From assembly GCF_945952435.1 (NCBI RefSeq), contig NZ_CAMFHZ010000006.1, positions 1-64,000 on the forward strand: a DNA stretch of 64,000 nucleotides. Reading direction: 5' to 3'. Below, piece after piece: positions 18,053 through 28,624 of this stretch (its first letter is position 1; each line of letters opens with the position of its first letter). The notes beneath the pieces were generated by a model. It did no database searches, was not told where the DNA came from, and saw only the letters and a program-made list of their open reading frames with translations. Both the position numbers and the translations under genes were made by a program. The DNA comes from an uncultured Microbacterium sp. (GTDB taxonomy: Bacteria; Actinomycetota; Actinomycetes; Actinomycetales; Microbacteriaceae).

Positions 18053-19504
18053 ATGGCGCAGCACTCCCGACTCTCCACGGCTCCCCCGCCGAGCGCCCCG
18101 GCGCGCGAATCGACACGGCATCTGCTGCTGCGCGCGCACATCGTGCTGCTGCTCTTCTGCGTTCTCGCGCACACGGCCGTCTTCAACCTGATCGGGATCG
18201 ACGGGGCCGCGGTGGTGCTCGCGGTCCTGCTGCTCGGCACGCTCGGACTCGCCATCCCCCGCATCGTGATGGCGCGTCCCGCCCGTTTCCCCTGGCGGCG
18301 CATGCCCTGGGCGGCGCTGACGTACCTCCTCCTCGCGCTCGCGTCCGTGCTCTGGTCCCGGTGGCCCGAGGCGACACTGCTCACGTGGGTGCTGCAGGCG
18401 TCGATCACCGCGGTCGCGCTGTTCATCGCGTTCACGCTCACCTGGCAGGAGATCGTGCGTGCGCTGTCGAGCGCGTTCAAATGGATCATCGGACTGTCGA
18501 TCCTGCTGGAGGCGTGGGTCGCTCTCGTGCTGCACCACCCGCTGATCCCGAACTTCGCGCAGTTCCCGCCCGGCAAGATCGATCCGCACTGGTATTGGGT
18601 GCGCGGCGATCTCCTCGGCACCGGGCGCATCCAGGGCATCGTGGGCAACTCGAACACCCTCGGAATCCTGTGCGCGTTCGCCCTCGTCGTCTTCGGCCTG
18701 CTCTACGCCGAGCGTGCGCGCCGTCGTCCCGCGCTGCTCGTGTGGATCGTGCTCGCGGGCTTCCTCTTCGTGAGGGCGGGTTCGGCGACCGCCTTCGCCG
18801 CGTTCGCCGTCGGTGTGCTCGTGCTGCTCGCGGCCCTCGTCATGCGCCGGGCGGAGCGACCGGGTCAGCGCGGACACCGTTACGCGCTCTTCGCCGGGCT
18901 CGCCGTGCTCGGCGCCGTCGTCGTGTGGCTCGGCCGCGGGGTGCTGTTCGGACTGCTGGGGAAGTCCTCCGACCTCACATACCGCGTGGAGATCTGGCGC
19001 AAGGTGTGGGCCAGGGCGATCGAGCATCCGATCTTCGGCAACGGGTTCTCCTCGCCGTGGGTGCCCTGGGACCCCGCATTCCACGACTGGATCCTCGACC
19101 ACCGGATCACCGTGTTCATGGCGCACGACATGTGGCTCGACGTCTTCCTGCAGCTCGGAGCGGTCGGCGTGCTGCTCATCGCGATCGCGTTCGCCGCCTT
19201 CGCCTGGCGGGCCTGGTTCTTCGCGATCGATCGACCGCGCTGGGATCTGGTCAAGGATCGGCCGTTCTCCGCGCTGTCGCTGCTGCCGACCGTGATCGTC
19301 GCGATGCTGCTCGTGCTCGGCATCGCCGAGTCGACGCCGATCATGCTGTGGGGCTGGCTGCTGCTGATCCTGCTGTCGTTCAAGCTCAAGATCTCTCCGT
19401 TCGTCGGGACCGGGTTCGGCGAGGAGGCCCCGCCGGAGACGCGCGGAGCCGCGCGGCGCAAGGCCGAGGCGCGCCGACGCCGGGCGCGCGGGCGGACGGC
19501 ATGA
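18053..19504 (+). CDS. O-antigen ligase/polymerase-like membrane protein (copy 1)
   Basis: 483 residues with about 11 membrane helices and a Wzy_C/O-antigen-ligase segment in the second half. The motif IQGIVGNSNTLGILCAF is the conserved periplasmic-loop entry, and HPIFGNGFSSPW precedes the large loop ending in HDMWLDVFLQLG. Members of this family either polymerise lipid-linked repeats (Wzy) or ligate glycan to an acceptor (WaaL). The tail is basic and cytoplasmic. The gene overlaps its paralogue downstream by 4 bp (ATGA). Which activity it has cannot be told from sequence alone. Confidence 0.9.
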   Translation: MAQHSRLSTAPPPSAPARESTRHLLLRAHIVLLLFCVLAHTAVFNLIGIDGAAVVLAVLLLGTLGLAIPRIVMARPARFPWRRMPWAALTYLLLALASVLWSRWPEATLLTWVLQASITAVALFIAFTLTWQEIVRALSSAFKWIIGLSILLEAWVALVLHHPLIPNFAQFPPGKIDPHWYWVRGDLLGTGRIQGIVGNSNTLGILCAFALVVFGLLYAERARRRPALLVWIVLAGFLFVRAGSATAFAAFAVGVLVLLAALVMRRAERPGQRGHRYALFAGLAVLGAVVVWLGRGVLFGLLGKSSDLTYRVEIWRKVWARAIEHPIFGNGFSSPWVPWDPAFHDWILDHRITVFMAHDMWLDVFLQLGAVGVLLIAIAFAAFAWRAWFFAIDRPRWDLVKDRPFSALSLLPTVIVAMLLVLGIAESTPIMLWGWLLLILLSFKLKISPFVGTGFGEEAPPETRGAARRKAEARRRRARGRTA

Positions 19505-20799
19505 GCTCACGCCGGCACCGTCTGGCCCGGCTGCTCGGGTCGGTCGAGATGGCGCGCGCGTATACGACGTGCGCGCTGCTGAGTGTGTTCGGATCGTTCG
19601 CGATCGGGTCCTTCACCTCGCAGGCCACGATGAACACGATCATCGCCGCCCTCTGCGCGATCGGCGCCGGGATCCTCGTCGTCCGCCGCGAGGAGCTCAG
19701 CCCGCTGCGTGTCGCCCCGTCGACGCTGCTCGCCTTCCTCGCCTGGACGCTGGCGAGCGTGTTCTGGTCGACGGCGTCGAGCACCTCGGGGCGGGCCTGG
19801 GCCGCGCTGGCAGGGTACGCCCTCATCGCGGTGGTCGTCGGGCACATCCGCGACACGCTGCAGACCGTGCGCGCGCTCGGCGATGCGCTGCGGATCCTGC
19901 TCGCCGCGTCGCTGATCGCGGAGATCATGAGCGGGATCCTGCTCGACGTGCCCTTCCGGTTCCTCGGGATCCAGGGGAATCTCGCGCTCGGAGGACCGAT
20001 CCAGGGCCTGTTCGGCACCCGCAACCTGCTCGGAGTCATCGCCGTGATCGCCGTGATCACGTTCGTCGTGGAATGGCGCTCGCAGTCCGTCGGCGCAGGG
20101 CTCGCGATCCCCTCGCTGGCCCTCGGAGGCTTCCTCGCCCTGCTCTCCGCCTCCCCCACCGTCCTGGTCCTCGCCGCCGCCGTCGGCGTGGCGAGTGTCG
20201 CACTGGTCATGGTGCGGCAGGCGCCGGCGCGGCGCCGTTCCGCCCTGCAGTGGTCGATCGGCGGCGTCGTGGTGCTCGGACTCGTCGCCGCCTTCTTCCT
20301 GCGCAACCGGATCGTCGCCGTGCTGGACGCGGGCAGCGACTTCCGCACGCGCGTCGACCTGTGGAGCACGCTGCTCCCGTACGCCTCCCAACGGCCGGTG
20401 CAGGGCTGGGGCTGGTTCGGCGCCTGGGATCCGGACGGCTACCCGTTCAACAGCATCAACTACTTCACGGGCGACCGTCATGCGAGCGCCCTGAACGCCT
20501 TCCTCGACGCGCTGCTGCAGGCCGGGGCCGCAGGCCTCGTGCTGTTCACGCTGCTCGGCGGCGTCGCTCTCGTGCGCTCCTGGCTCGTGGCGAGCGTGCG
20601 ACGCTCCGTCGTGTACGCCTGGACCCCGCTCGTGCTCGTCGCTCTCGCGGTCGACTCGCTCTTCGAGAGCTTCACCCTCATCGACTCCGGCTGGTTCCTG
20701 CTCGTGCTGTGCGCGCTGCGCGCCGGCCAGTCCCGCTCCTGGCGCGAGAACATCGACGCCGCGCAGACGAGCGCGATGCCGCCGCTGCCCGATCGCTGA
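19501..20799 (+). CDS. O-antigen ligase/polymerase-like membrane protein (copy 2)
   Basis: 432 residues, about ten membrane helices. It shares with copy 1 the family pattern QGLFGTRNLLGVIAVIAVI and RPVQGWGWFGAW, but the two are clearly diverged paralogues. ATG 19501 overlaps the preceding stop. A longer reading frame runs upstream through copy 1's gene but is out of register with it and not real. Tandem polymerase/ligase-like genes suggest one polymerises and one ligates, or each serves a different glycan (inference). Confidence 0.9.
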   Translation: MSSRRHRLARLLGSVEMARAYTTCALLSVFGSFAIGSFTSQATMNTIIAALCAIGAGILVVRREELSPLRVAPSTLLAFLAWTLASVFWSTASSTSGRAWAALAGYALIAVVVGHIRDTLQTVRALGDALRILLAASLIAEIMSGILLDVPFRFLGIQGNLALGGPIQGLFGTRNLLGVIAVIAVITFVVEWRSQSVGAGLAIPSLALGGFLALLSASPTVLVLAAAVGVASVALVMVRQAPARRRSALQWSIGGVVVLGLVAAFFLRNRIVAVLDAGSDFRTRVDLWSTLLPYASQRPVQGWGWFGAWDPDGYPFNSINYFTGDRHASALNAFLDALLQAGAAGLVLFTLLGGVALVRSWLVASVRRSVVYAWTPLVLVALAVDSLFESFTLIDSGWFLLVLCALRAGQSRSWRENIDAAQTSAMPPLPDR

Positions 20800-20823
20800 C
20801 CGGGAATCCCCTCGGGCGCCGGG

Positions 20824-20829
20824 TAGTCT
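20824..20829 (+). promoter_or_regulatory. Possible -10 element before the GlfT1-like gene (TAGTCT)
   Basis: TAGTCT in the 78-bp gap after the second ligase-like gene predicts a leader of about 40 nt carrying the GGAG ribosome binding site at 20866-20869. Confidence 0.4.
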
Positions 20830-20877
20830 GGAAGGGATTCGTCTCGAGTCGATTTCCAGATCATCGGAGCACCCCTC

Positions 20878-21888
20878 TTGACCTCTGCCTCCCAGAACGA
20901 CGTCCCGGAGAGCGCCGTCGCATCGCGCGCACGGGACGCCGTCGGCTTCGACGCCGCCTCCGCGACGATCGTCATCGTCACCTACAACCGCTCGCACCTG
21001 CTCACCGGCCTCCTCGACAGCATCCAGCGGATGGATCCGAAGCCCGGCCGCGTCGTGATCATCGACAACGCGTCCTCCGACGACACGACCGAGGTCGTCG
21101 AGTCGTACCGGGCGGCGCTCGGCACCGAGATCGTCTACCGGCGCCTCGAGACCAACACCGGCGGATCCGGCGGCTTCAGCGAGGGCATGCGCACCGCGTA
21201 CGAGCTGGGATCCGAATGGATCTGGATGATGGACGACGACGTCGAGGTGCTGCCAGACGGGCTCGCCCGGATGGGCGCCTGGGCTCCGCGGTTCAAGAGC
21301 ATCCAGGGACGGCGCTACGACTACGACGGCAGCGCGTTCTACTGGCAGTACCGGATCGCGGAGCGCATGGGGATCCCGATCCCGTTCGCGCCCGCCGGCT
21401 TCGACGCGACCGGGTTCAAGCCCATGAACAGCGGCTGCTTCGAGGGCATGTTCATCCACCGCTCGATCGTCAAGGAGATCGGACTCCCGGATCCACGGTT
21501 CTTCATCTACTGGGACGACCAGATGTACGGCTGGCTCGCGTCGCGCAAGACGCAGGCCGTGATCGTCGACGAGTTCGTGCTGCGCCGTACCCGCGAGATC
21601 AAGCAGTGGGACATGGGCATCCGGCACATGAACGCGTCGAGCAACGCGTACCGGTTCTACATCATGCGCAATCGCGCCTATCTGAAGAAGTACTACCGCG
21701 CCCACGGCGTGTACAACCCCGTGCTGTTCGGGCTGGGCACGGCGATGACGTTCGCGAAGGAGCTCATCCGGCTCGTCTTCGTCGAGCGCACCGTGCGCGG
21801 CACGAGCAACCTTTTCCGCGGGCTGCGCGAGGGCGGCAGGATCGCCCGCGACAGGTCCTGGCACCCGATGCCCCCTCTGGAGGACTGA
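20878..21888 (+). CDS. GT2 glycosyltransferase, GlfT1-like (galactofuranosyl?)
   Basis: 336 residues. The GT-A fold starts at TIVIVTYNRSHLL (about 30-42), the metal-binding DDD is at about 119-121 (WMMDDDVE), and the acceptor-site WDDQMYGW is at about 212-219. This arrangement is shared by rhamnosyl- and galactofuranosyltransferases, including mycobacterial GlfT1. In Mycobacterium glfT1 lies between the two galactan ABC exporter genes; here an ABC exporter and UDP-galactopyranose mutase follow within 4 kb, which favours a Galf role. The start is TTG 20878 with GGAG 8 nt upstream. The stop abuts the next gene. Confidence 0.85.
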   Translation: MTSASQNDVPESAVASRARDAVGFDAASATIVIVTYNRSHLLTGLLDSIQRMDPKPGRVVIIDNASSDDTTEVVESYRAALGTEIVYRRLETNTGGSGGFSEGMRTAYELGSEWIWMMDDDVEVLPDGLARMGAWAPRFKSIQGRRYDYDGSAFYWQYRIAERMGIPIPFAPAGFDATGFKPMNSGCFEGMFIHRSIVKEIGLPDPRFFIYWDDQMYGWLASRKTQAVIVDEFVLRRTREIKQWDMGIRHMNASSNAYRFYIMRNRAYLKKYYRAHGVYNPVLFGLGTAMTFAKELIRLVFVERTVRGTSNLFRGLREGGRIARDRSWHPMPPLED

Positions 21889-22485
21889 ATGAGCGACAAC
21901 AAGCCGGAAGCGGTCTGGGTCTTCCCCGAGGAGAAGAAGCGCATGAGCGGCGGGCGGATCGCGGTGATCGTCGCGATCGTCGTCGTCGTGCTGCTCATCG
22001 CCGCGGGGCTCGTGTTCTTCCTCGTGCCGCGCGGGGGCGCGCCCGTCGCGACGCCGAGCCCGTCCGCCTCGTCGGCGACGCCCTCGGTCTCTCCCACACC
22101 CTCGCCGAGCGGCAGCGCGACGCCCGGACCCGGGGTGCCGACGGCACCGGTGACGTCACCGCCTCCCGTTCCGGACCCGTCGGTCGACGTGTTCCGAGGA
22201 CAGGTGCAGCCGCGCCTCGATGACGCGACGACGGGGCTCACCCTGGTCGAGGGCAAGAGCGGACCGGATGCGGTCCAGATCGTGGAGTCGTTGCAGAACG
22301 ACGCACAGAACCTGGCGACCCAGCCCGCGCCGGAGTCGATCCGGACGCAGTGGTCCGATGCGATCAACACTTATGCAACGAAGCTGTCCGCGCTGCGAGG
22401 CGCCGTGAGCTCTGGTGATGCGGGCGGCCCACTCGCTGACGCCCGTTCCGCGCTCGGCGCCGTCCGCAGCCTGGTCGGACTGTGA
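21889..22485 (+). CDS. Single-pass membrane protein with Ser/Pro/Thr linker, function unknown
   Basis: 198 residues. A short cytoplasmic N-terminus (PEAVWVFPEEKKRM), one membrane helix (about 22-43), a low-complexity Pro/Ser/Thr linker (about 45-97, reminiscent of wall-spanning or O-glycosylated segments), and a small helical outer domain (about 98-198). No catalytic motif is evident. The start follows the previous stop with no gap, so it is translated with the GlfT1-like transferase. It is convergent with the ABC ATPase gene. I do not recognise the family. Confidence 0.8.
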   Translation: MSDNKPEAVWVFPEEKKRMSGGRIAVIVAIVVVVLLIAAGLVFFLVPRGGAPVATPSPSASSATPSVSPTPSPSGSATPGPGVPTAPVTSPPPVPDPSVDVFRGQVQPRLDDATTGLTLVEGKSGPDAVQIVESLQNDAQNLATQPAPESIRTQWSDAINTYATKLSALRGAVSSGDAGGPLADARSALGAVRSLVGL

Positions 22486-22495
22486 TCCGGCCCGG

Positions 22496-23239
22496 TCAGG
22501 AGTTCTCGGCGTTGTAGCGGTCCAGCACCTCGTCGATCGAGGCATCGAGCACAAGGCCGCCCTTGTCGAGGTAGAGACCGCGCGTGCAGAAGCGACGCAG
22601 ATCCTTCTCGTTGTGCGAGACGAAGAACAGCGTCCGCCCCTCGGCGAGCAGCTCGTCGATGCGGCGATAGCACTTGTCGCGGAACGCCTTGTCGCCCACC
22701 GCGAGCACCTCGTCGACGAGCAGGATCGGCTCCTCGAGCTGCGAGACGACGGAGAAGGCAAGACGCACCTTCATGCCGTTCGAGAGATGCTTGTACGGGG
22801 TGTCCTGGAACTTCTCGAGCTCGGCGAAGGCGATCATCCCGTCGTAGCGCTGCGCGACCTCGGCCCGGCTCATGCCGTGCAGCCCCGCCGTCAGACGGAC
22901 GTTCTCGCGCACCGTCAGATCTCCGACGAAGCCTCCGGTCAGCTCGATGAGGGGCGCCACTCCCCCGTGCACCCGCACGTGGCCCTCGTCCGGCAGGAGC
23001 ACGCCGGCGACGAGTTTGAGCAGCGTCGACTTGCCCTGCCCGTTGCGCCCGACCACGCCGATCGCCTCGCCCCGGCGCACCGTGAAGGAGACGTCGCGCA
23101 GGGCCCAGAACTCCCCGGGCCGATTGCGGCGCTTGGCTCCCGCGAAGAGGTCCTTGAAGCTGCGGCGGCCGCGACGCCCGAGCCGGAAGCGCACGCCCAG
23201 CCCGTCCACCTCGATGGCCGCGCTCTCTGCTGTGGCCAT
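22496..23239 (-). CDS. Polysaccharide ABC exporter ATPase (Wzt/RfbE-like, no C-terminal domain)
   Basis: 247 residues. Walker A GRNGQGKS is at about 64-71, the signature YKHLSNGMKVRLAFSV follows, and Walker B EPILLVDE precedes VLAVGDKAFRDKC, a sequence typical of the polysaccharide-export subfamily. It ends soon after the ATPase core, so it lacks the glycan-binding tail found in the second ATPase of this window. ATG 23239 overlaps the permease stop (ATGA). It powers export of a lipid-linked glycan; synteny with glf and a GlfT1-like gene suggests a galactofuranan. A longer in-frame upstream extension overlaps the permease and is not real. Confidence 0.93.
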   Translation of the reverse strand: MATAESAAIEVDGLGVRFRLGRRGRRSFKDLFAGAKRRNRPGEFWALRDVSFTVRRGEAIGVVGRNGQGKSTLLKLVAGVLLPDEGHVRVHGGVAPLIELTGGFVGDLTVRENVRLTAGLHGMSRAEVAQRYDGMIAFAELEKFQDTPYKHLSNGMKVRLAFSVVSQLEEPILLVDEVLAVGDKAFRDKCYRRIDELLAEGRTLFFVSHNEKDLRRFCTRGLYLDKGGLVLDASIDEVLDRYNAENS

Positions 23240-24033
23240 CACAGCTCCTTCAGGACATCGCGCTCGAGCGAGCGGAAGGTGAACAGGCCGAGCGCCAGGA
23301 AGACGAGCGTGACGATCGCCCCGATGAGCACGGGCTCGGTATGCCATTGCCCGGGGAACAGCCCGACCCGGTAGAGCGTGAAGATCCCCGAGAGCGGGTT
23401 CAGCGCGCCGACGAAGTGCAGCGGTCCGGGCAGATCCTTGAAGCCGTAGATGATCGGCGAGACGTAGAAGAGCGCACGTAGGACGAGGGCCGTCGTGCGC
23501 TCCAGATCCGCCCAGAGCACGCACAGCGGCGCGACCAGCAGACCGAGGCCGACGAGCAGAAGCGTCTGCCAGATCATCGCCACGGGGAAGAGCAGGAGCG
23601 ACCAGTTCACCTTCGCGCCGGCGAAGACCGCGAACAGCACGAGGACAGGGATCGCGAAGACGAACTCGAGCCCCTTGGTGAGGATCACGCGGACGACCCA
23701 GATCGAGCGCGGGATCGCGGTCGATCGGATCAGCCGCGCGTCCTTCTTGAACGCCCGGGTGAACTCCCCCACCGACGTGTTGAACCACACCCAGGGCAGC
23801 AGAGCGGTGATGAGGAAAACGATGTAGGGCTGCTCCCCCACGGCGCCCCGATGGAACACCTGCGTGAACACGAACCAGTAGATCCCGCTCATCACCAGCG
23901 GGTCGAGCACCGACCACAGGTAGCCGAGGACGCTGGTCGCGTACCGCACCCGCAGATCGCGCGCGCTCAGCAACCACAGCGAATGAAGGTAGCGGCGGGA
24001 TATCCCTCCCCCACGTACCTCGGTCACCGTCAC
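23239..24033 (-). CDS. Polysaccharide ABC exporter permease (Wzm/RfbD-like)
   Basis: 264 residues, ABC2 membrane family with six helices. It opens with the amphipathic SLWLLSARDLRVRYATSVLGYLW segment typical of Wzm-type permeases, and contains ALLPWVWFNTSVGEFTRAFKKDARLIRS. It forms a channel with the adjacent ATPase for undecaprenyl- or polyprenyl-linked glycan. The start is GTG 24033, placed 6 nt after TAGGAT with no Shine-Dalgarno, so the operon mRNA is probably leaderless. Confidence 0.92.
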   Translation of the reverse strand: MTVTEVRGGGISRRYLHSLWLLSARDLRVRYATSVLGYLWSVLDPLVMSGIYWFVFTQVFHRGAVGEQPYIVFLITALLPWVWFNTSVGEFTRAFKKDARLIRSTAIPRSIWVVRVILTKGLEFVFAIPVLVLFAVFAGAKVNWSLLLFPVAMIWQTLLLVGLGLLVAPLCVLWADLERTTALVLRALFYVSPIIYGFKDLPGPLHFVGALNPLSGIFTLYRVGLFPGQWHTEPVLIGAIVTLVFLALGLFTFRSLERDVLKEL

Positions 24034-24039
24034 AGGTCG

Positions 24040-24045
24040 ATCCTA
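24040..24045 (-). promoter_or_regulatory. Leaderless -10 element of the first ABC exporter operon (TAGGAT)
   Basis: TAGGAT on the minus strand, 6-nt gap to GTG 24033, no Shine-Dalgarno. Confidence 0.6.
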
Positions 24046-24082
24046 CTGACACCGCCTGAGCGCATCGCGCGACGGTGGCGGC

Positions 24083-26293
<2,211 letters not shown>

Positions 26294-26351
26294 GGCCTCG
26301 CCGCTGCGTCAAACGCCGTCGAGGATCGCCCGAACGCCGAGGAGAAGACCC

Positions 26352-27488
26352 ATGCCCGAACACGTCCTGATCACAGGAGGAGCGGGTTTCATCGGCACCC
26401 GCCTGGCAGCACGCTTCGCCGCGGACGGCCACGTCGTCACCGCGCTCGACGCGCTCATCCCGCAGGTGCACGGCGAGGACCCTTCCACGACCTCGCCGCT
26501 GTTGCGCTCCCTCGACGGCGTCGCCGAGGTCGTCGTCGGCACGGTCGCCTCCAAGGATGACCTCCGCCGCGCTCTCGAAGGCGCGACGATCGTCATCCAT
26601 CTCGCCGCCGAGACCGGCACGGGCCAATCAATGTACGAGATCGACCGGTACGTCGACGCCAACGTGGGCGGGACCGCGAAGCTCCTCGACATCCTTACCA
26701 ACGAGGAGCACACGGTACGCAGGATCGTCATCGCCTCGTCGCGCTCGATCTACGGTGAGGGCACCTATGAGACCCAGGACGGACGGCGGGTCTACCCGTC
26801 CCATCGTGACGACGCCGATTTGTCCAACGGCGACTTCGAAGTGCACGTTCCTGGTGAAGGGCCGCTGCGTCTGGTCCCCACTGACGAGACCGCGCTCGTA
26901 CATCCCTCTTCGGTCTACGGAATCACCAAGCAGATGCAAGAGTCGCTCATCATGACGGTCGCGCCGACGATCGACGTCGAGCCCGTCTCCGTGCGCTACC
27001 AGAACGTGTACGGCCCCGGGCAGTCGCTGAAGAACCCGTACACCGGAATCCTGTCGATCTTCTCCACCCTGATCCGTCAGGGCAAGGACATCAACATCTT
27101 CGAGGACGGCGAGGAGAGCAGGGACTTCGTCTACATCGATGACGTCGTCGAGGCGACGTTCCTCGCGGCAACCGCACCCGCGGCCGCCGGCGGAATCTTC
27201 AACGTCGGATCCGGGGTCGCGACCTCGGTGAACGAGGTCGTCGCCGCTCTGTTCGCCGCCTACGGGACCACCGTCCCCACGCATGTCTCCGGGAACTACC
27301 GCGTGGGTGACATCCGCCACAACGTGGCGGATGTCACCGCCTTGCGCGAAGTGCTCGGATACACGCCGGCCGTCGCCTTCGAGGACGGCGTGCGACGATT
27401 CGCGGAGTGGGTCCTGTCGGAGCCGATCGAGGCGGACGGATACGAGCGCTCGCTCCAGGAGATGGCGCAGCGGAAGCTGCTCAAGTGA
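26352..27488 (+). CDS. NAD-dependent epimerase/dehydratase, dTDP-L-rhamnose 4-epimerase-like
   Basis: 378-residue extended SDR. The cofactor motif GGAGFIG is at about 9-15 and the catalytic pair Y189/K193 is in SSVYGITK. The segments LAAETGTGQSMYEIDRYVDANVGG and SSRSIYGEGTY, with a ~40-residue insertion before the active-site Tyr, resemble enzymes annotated as dTDP-L-rhamnose 4-epimerase, which yields dTDP-6-deoxy-L-talose. Other UDP- or dTDP-sugar epimerases remain possible. The ribosome binding site GAGGAGA precedes ATG 26352. The stop overlaps the acyltransferase start (GTGA). Confidence 0.88.
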   Translation: MPEHVLITGGAGFIGTRLAARFAADGHVVTALDALIPQVHGEDPSTTSPLLRSLDGVAEVVVGTVASKDDLRRALEGATIVIHLAAETGTGQSMYEIDRYVDANVGGTAKLLDILTNEEHTVRRIVIASSRSIYGEGTYETQDGRRVYPSHRDDADLSNGDFEVHVPGEGPLRLVPTDETALVHPSSVYGITKQMQESLIMTVAPTIDVEPVSVRYQNVYGPGQSLKNPYTGILSIFSTLIRQGKDINIFEDGEESRDFVYIDDVVEATFLAATAPAAAGGIFNVGSGVATSVNEVVAALFAAYGTTVPTHVSGNYRVGDIRHNVADVTALREVLGYTPAVAFEDGVRRFAEWVLSEPIEADGYERSLQEMAQRKLLK

Positions 27489-28624
27489 TCCGGCGCGCGC
27501 TGACGGGACGCGCCTTTCCCTATCGCACCAACAGCCTGAACATGTTCCGGCTCGTGCTGGCAATCCTGGTGCTCATCGCGCACTCCTTCTACACGACGGG
27601 CAATGGCGTCGGCCCCCGGCTGCACGGCGAGAACATCGGCGGATGGGCTGTCGCGGGATTCTTCGTCCTCAGCGGCTTCCTCATCACCCGCTCACGACTG
27701 CGGAGCACCCCTGGCGACTATCTCGTGCACCGTGTCGCGCGGATCTTCCCCGCCTTCCTCGTGTGCCTGGTCGTCACCGCCGCCGTCTTCGCACCGCTGG
27801 CACTCCTGATCCAGTACCACTCGCTCCGCGGCTACCTCTCCACCCCGGTCACGCCCTTCGAGTTCATCTGGAGCAACATCACGCTCTTCGTGAATCAGTA
27901 CGGCATCGGCCGCTCTCTCAGCTCCGTCCCCTACCCCTCGGTCTGGAACGGCTCGCTCTGGACGCTCTATTACGAGTTCCTCTGCTACGTGCTCGTCTGG
28001 GTGCTGGGCGCACTGGCCTGGTTCCGCCGGAACGCGATCCTCACGGCCGTCGGCTTCCTACTGATCACGGCCGCGCACGCGCTGGAGCCGATCGTCATGC
28101 GCCTCGGCCTCGATGCGAGCTTTCTGCTGTTCCTCAAGCTCGCCCCCTTCTTCCTCGGCGGAGCGGTCGTCTACTTCCTCGTGGACCGCTGGGGGGTGAA
28201 CGGATGGATCGGGATCGGGGCGCTGGTTGTGGCCGCCACCCTCTGCCTCGCCATTCCCGGGTGGGGCGGACAGATCGCCTCGCCGTTCATCGCCTACGGG
28301 CTTCTCTGGCTCTCCACCGTCATCCCGCAGCCCGCATGGATCGCGCGCAACGATGTCAGTTACGGGTTCTACATCTACGCCTGGCCCGTACAGCAGCTGC
28401 TCGCCCTCGTCGGGCTCGGCGTCGGCGCGGGGGCTCTCGGCCTCATCGGCTACGATCTGGTCGCAATGGCAGTGACCTTCGTCCTGGCCTGGCTGAGCTG
28501 GGTTCTCGTCGAGCGGCGGGTCATGGCCCGCGTCCGTGGAGTTTCGCCCCGCCCGGTACTCGCCTCATCCACCCACGGCACGCCGCTCCCCGAGCGTCGT
28601 GCCGAGAGCATTGGTCACTCGTAA
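27485..28624 (+). CDS. Acyltransferase-3 family O-acyltransferase (copy 1)
   Basis: 379 residues, about ten membrane helices. Family features seen are the first helix FRLVLAILVLIAHSFYTTG with the catalytic-type His, then GGWAVAGFFVLSGFLITRSRLR, and the R-x10-H-like YLVHRVARIFPAFL stretch. These proteins move an acetyl (or other acyl) group across the membrane onto glycans. There is no fused SGNH domain. GTG 27485 overlaps the preceding stop (GTGA) and its own TAA overlaps the next ATG (TAATG), so the three genes are translationally coupled. Confidence 0.9.
   Translation: MIRRALTGRAFPYRTNSLNMFRLVLAILVLIAHSFYTTGNGVGPRLHGENIGGWAVAGFFVLSGFLITRSRLRSTPGDYLVHRVARIFPAFLVCLVVTAAVFAPLALLIQYHSLRGYLSTPVTPFEFIWSNITLFVNQYGIGRSLSSVPYPSVWNGSLWTLYYEFLCYVLVWVLGALAWFRRNAILTAVGFLLITAAHALEPIVMRLGLDASFLLFLKLAPFFLGGAVVYFLVDRWGVNGWIGIGALVVAATLCLAIPGWGGQIASPFIAYGLLWLSTVIPQPAWIARNDVSYGFYIYAWPVQQLLALVGLGVGAGALGLIGYDLVAMAVTFVLAWLSWVLVERRVMARVRGVSPRPVLASSTHGTPLPERRAESIGHS

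Noticed and set aside
17980..19500. Long open frame on the plus strand continuous with the second ligase-like gene
   Set aside because: It lies out of frame over the first ligase-like gene, whose membrane-protein translation is far more convincing; the real start of copy 2 is the ATG at 19501.
20878..20880. Doubt about the TTG start of the GlfT1-like gene
   Set aside because: I looked for ATG/GTG alternatives, but GGAG sits 8 nt before the TTG, and no better in-frame start precedes the GT2 core, so TTG is kept.
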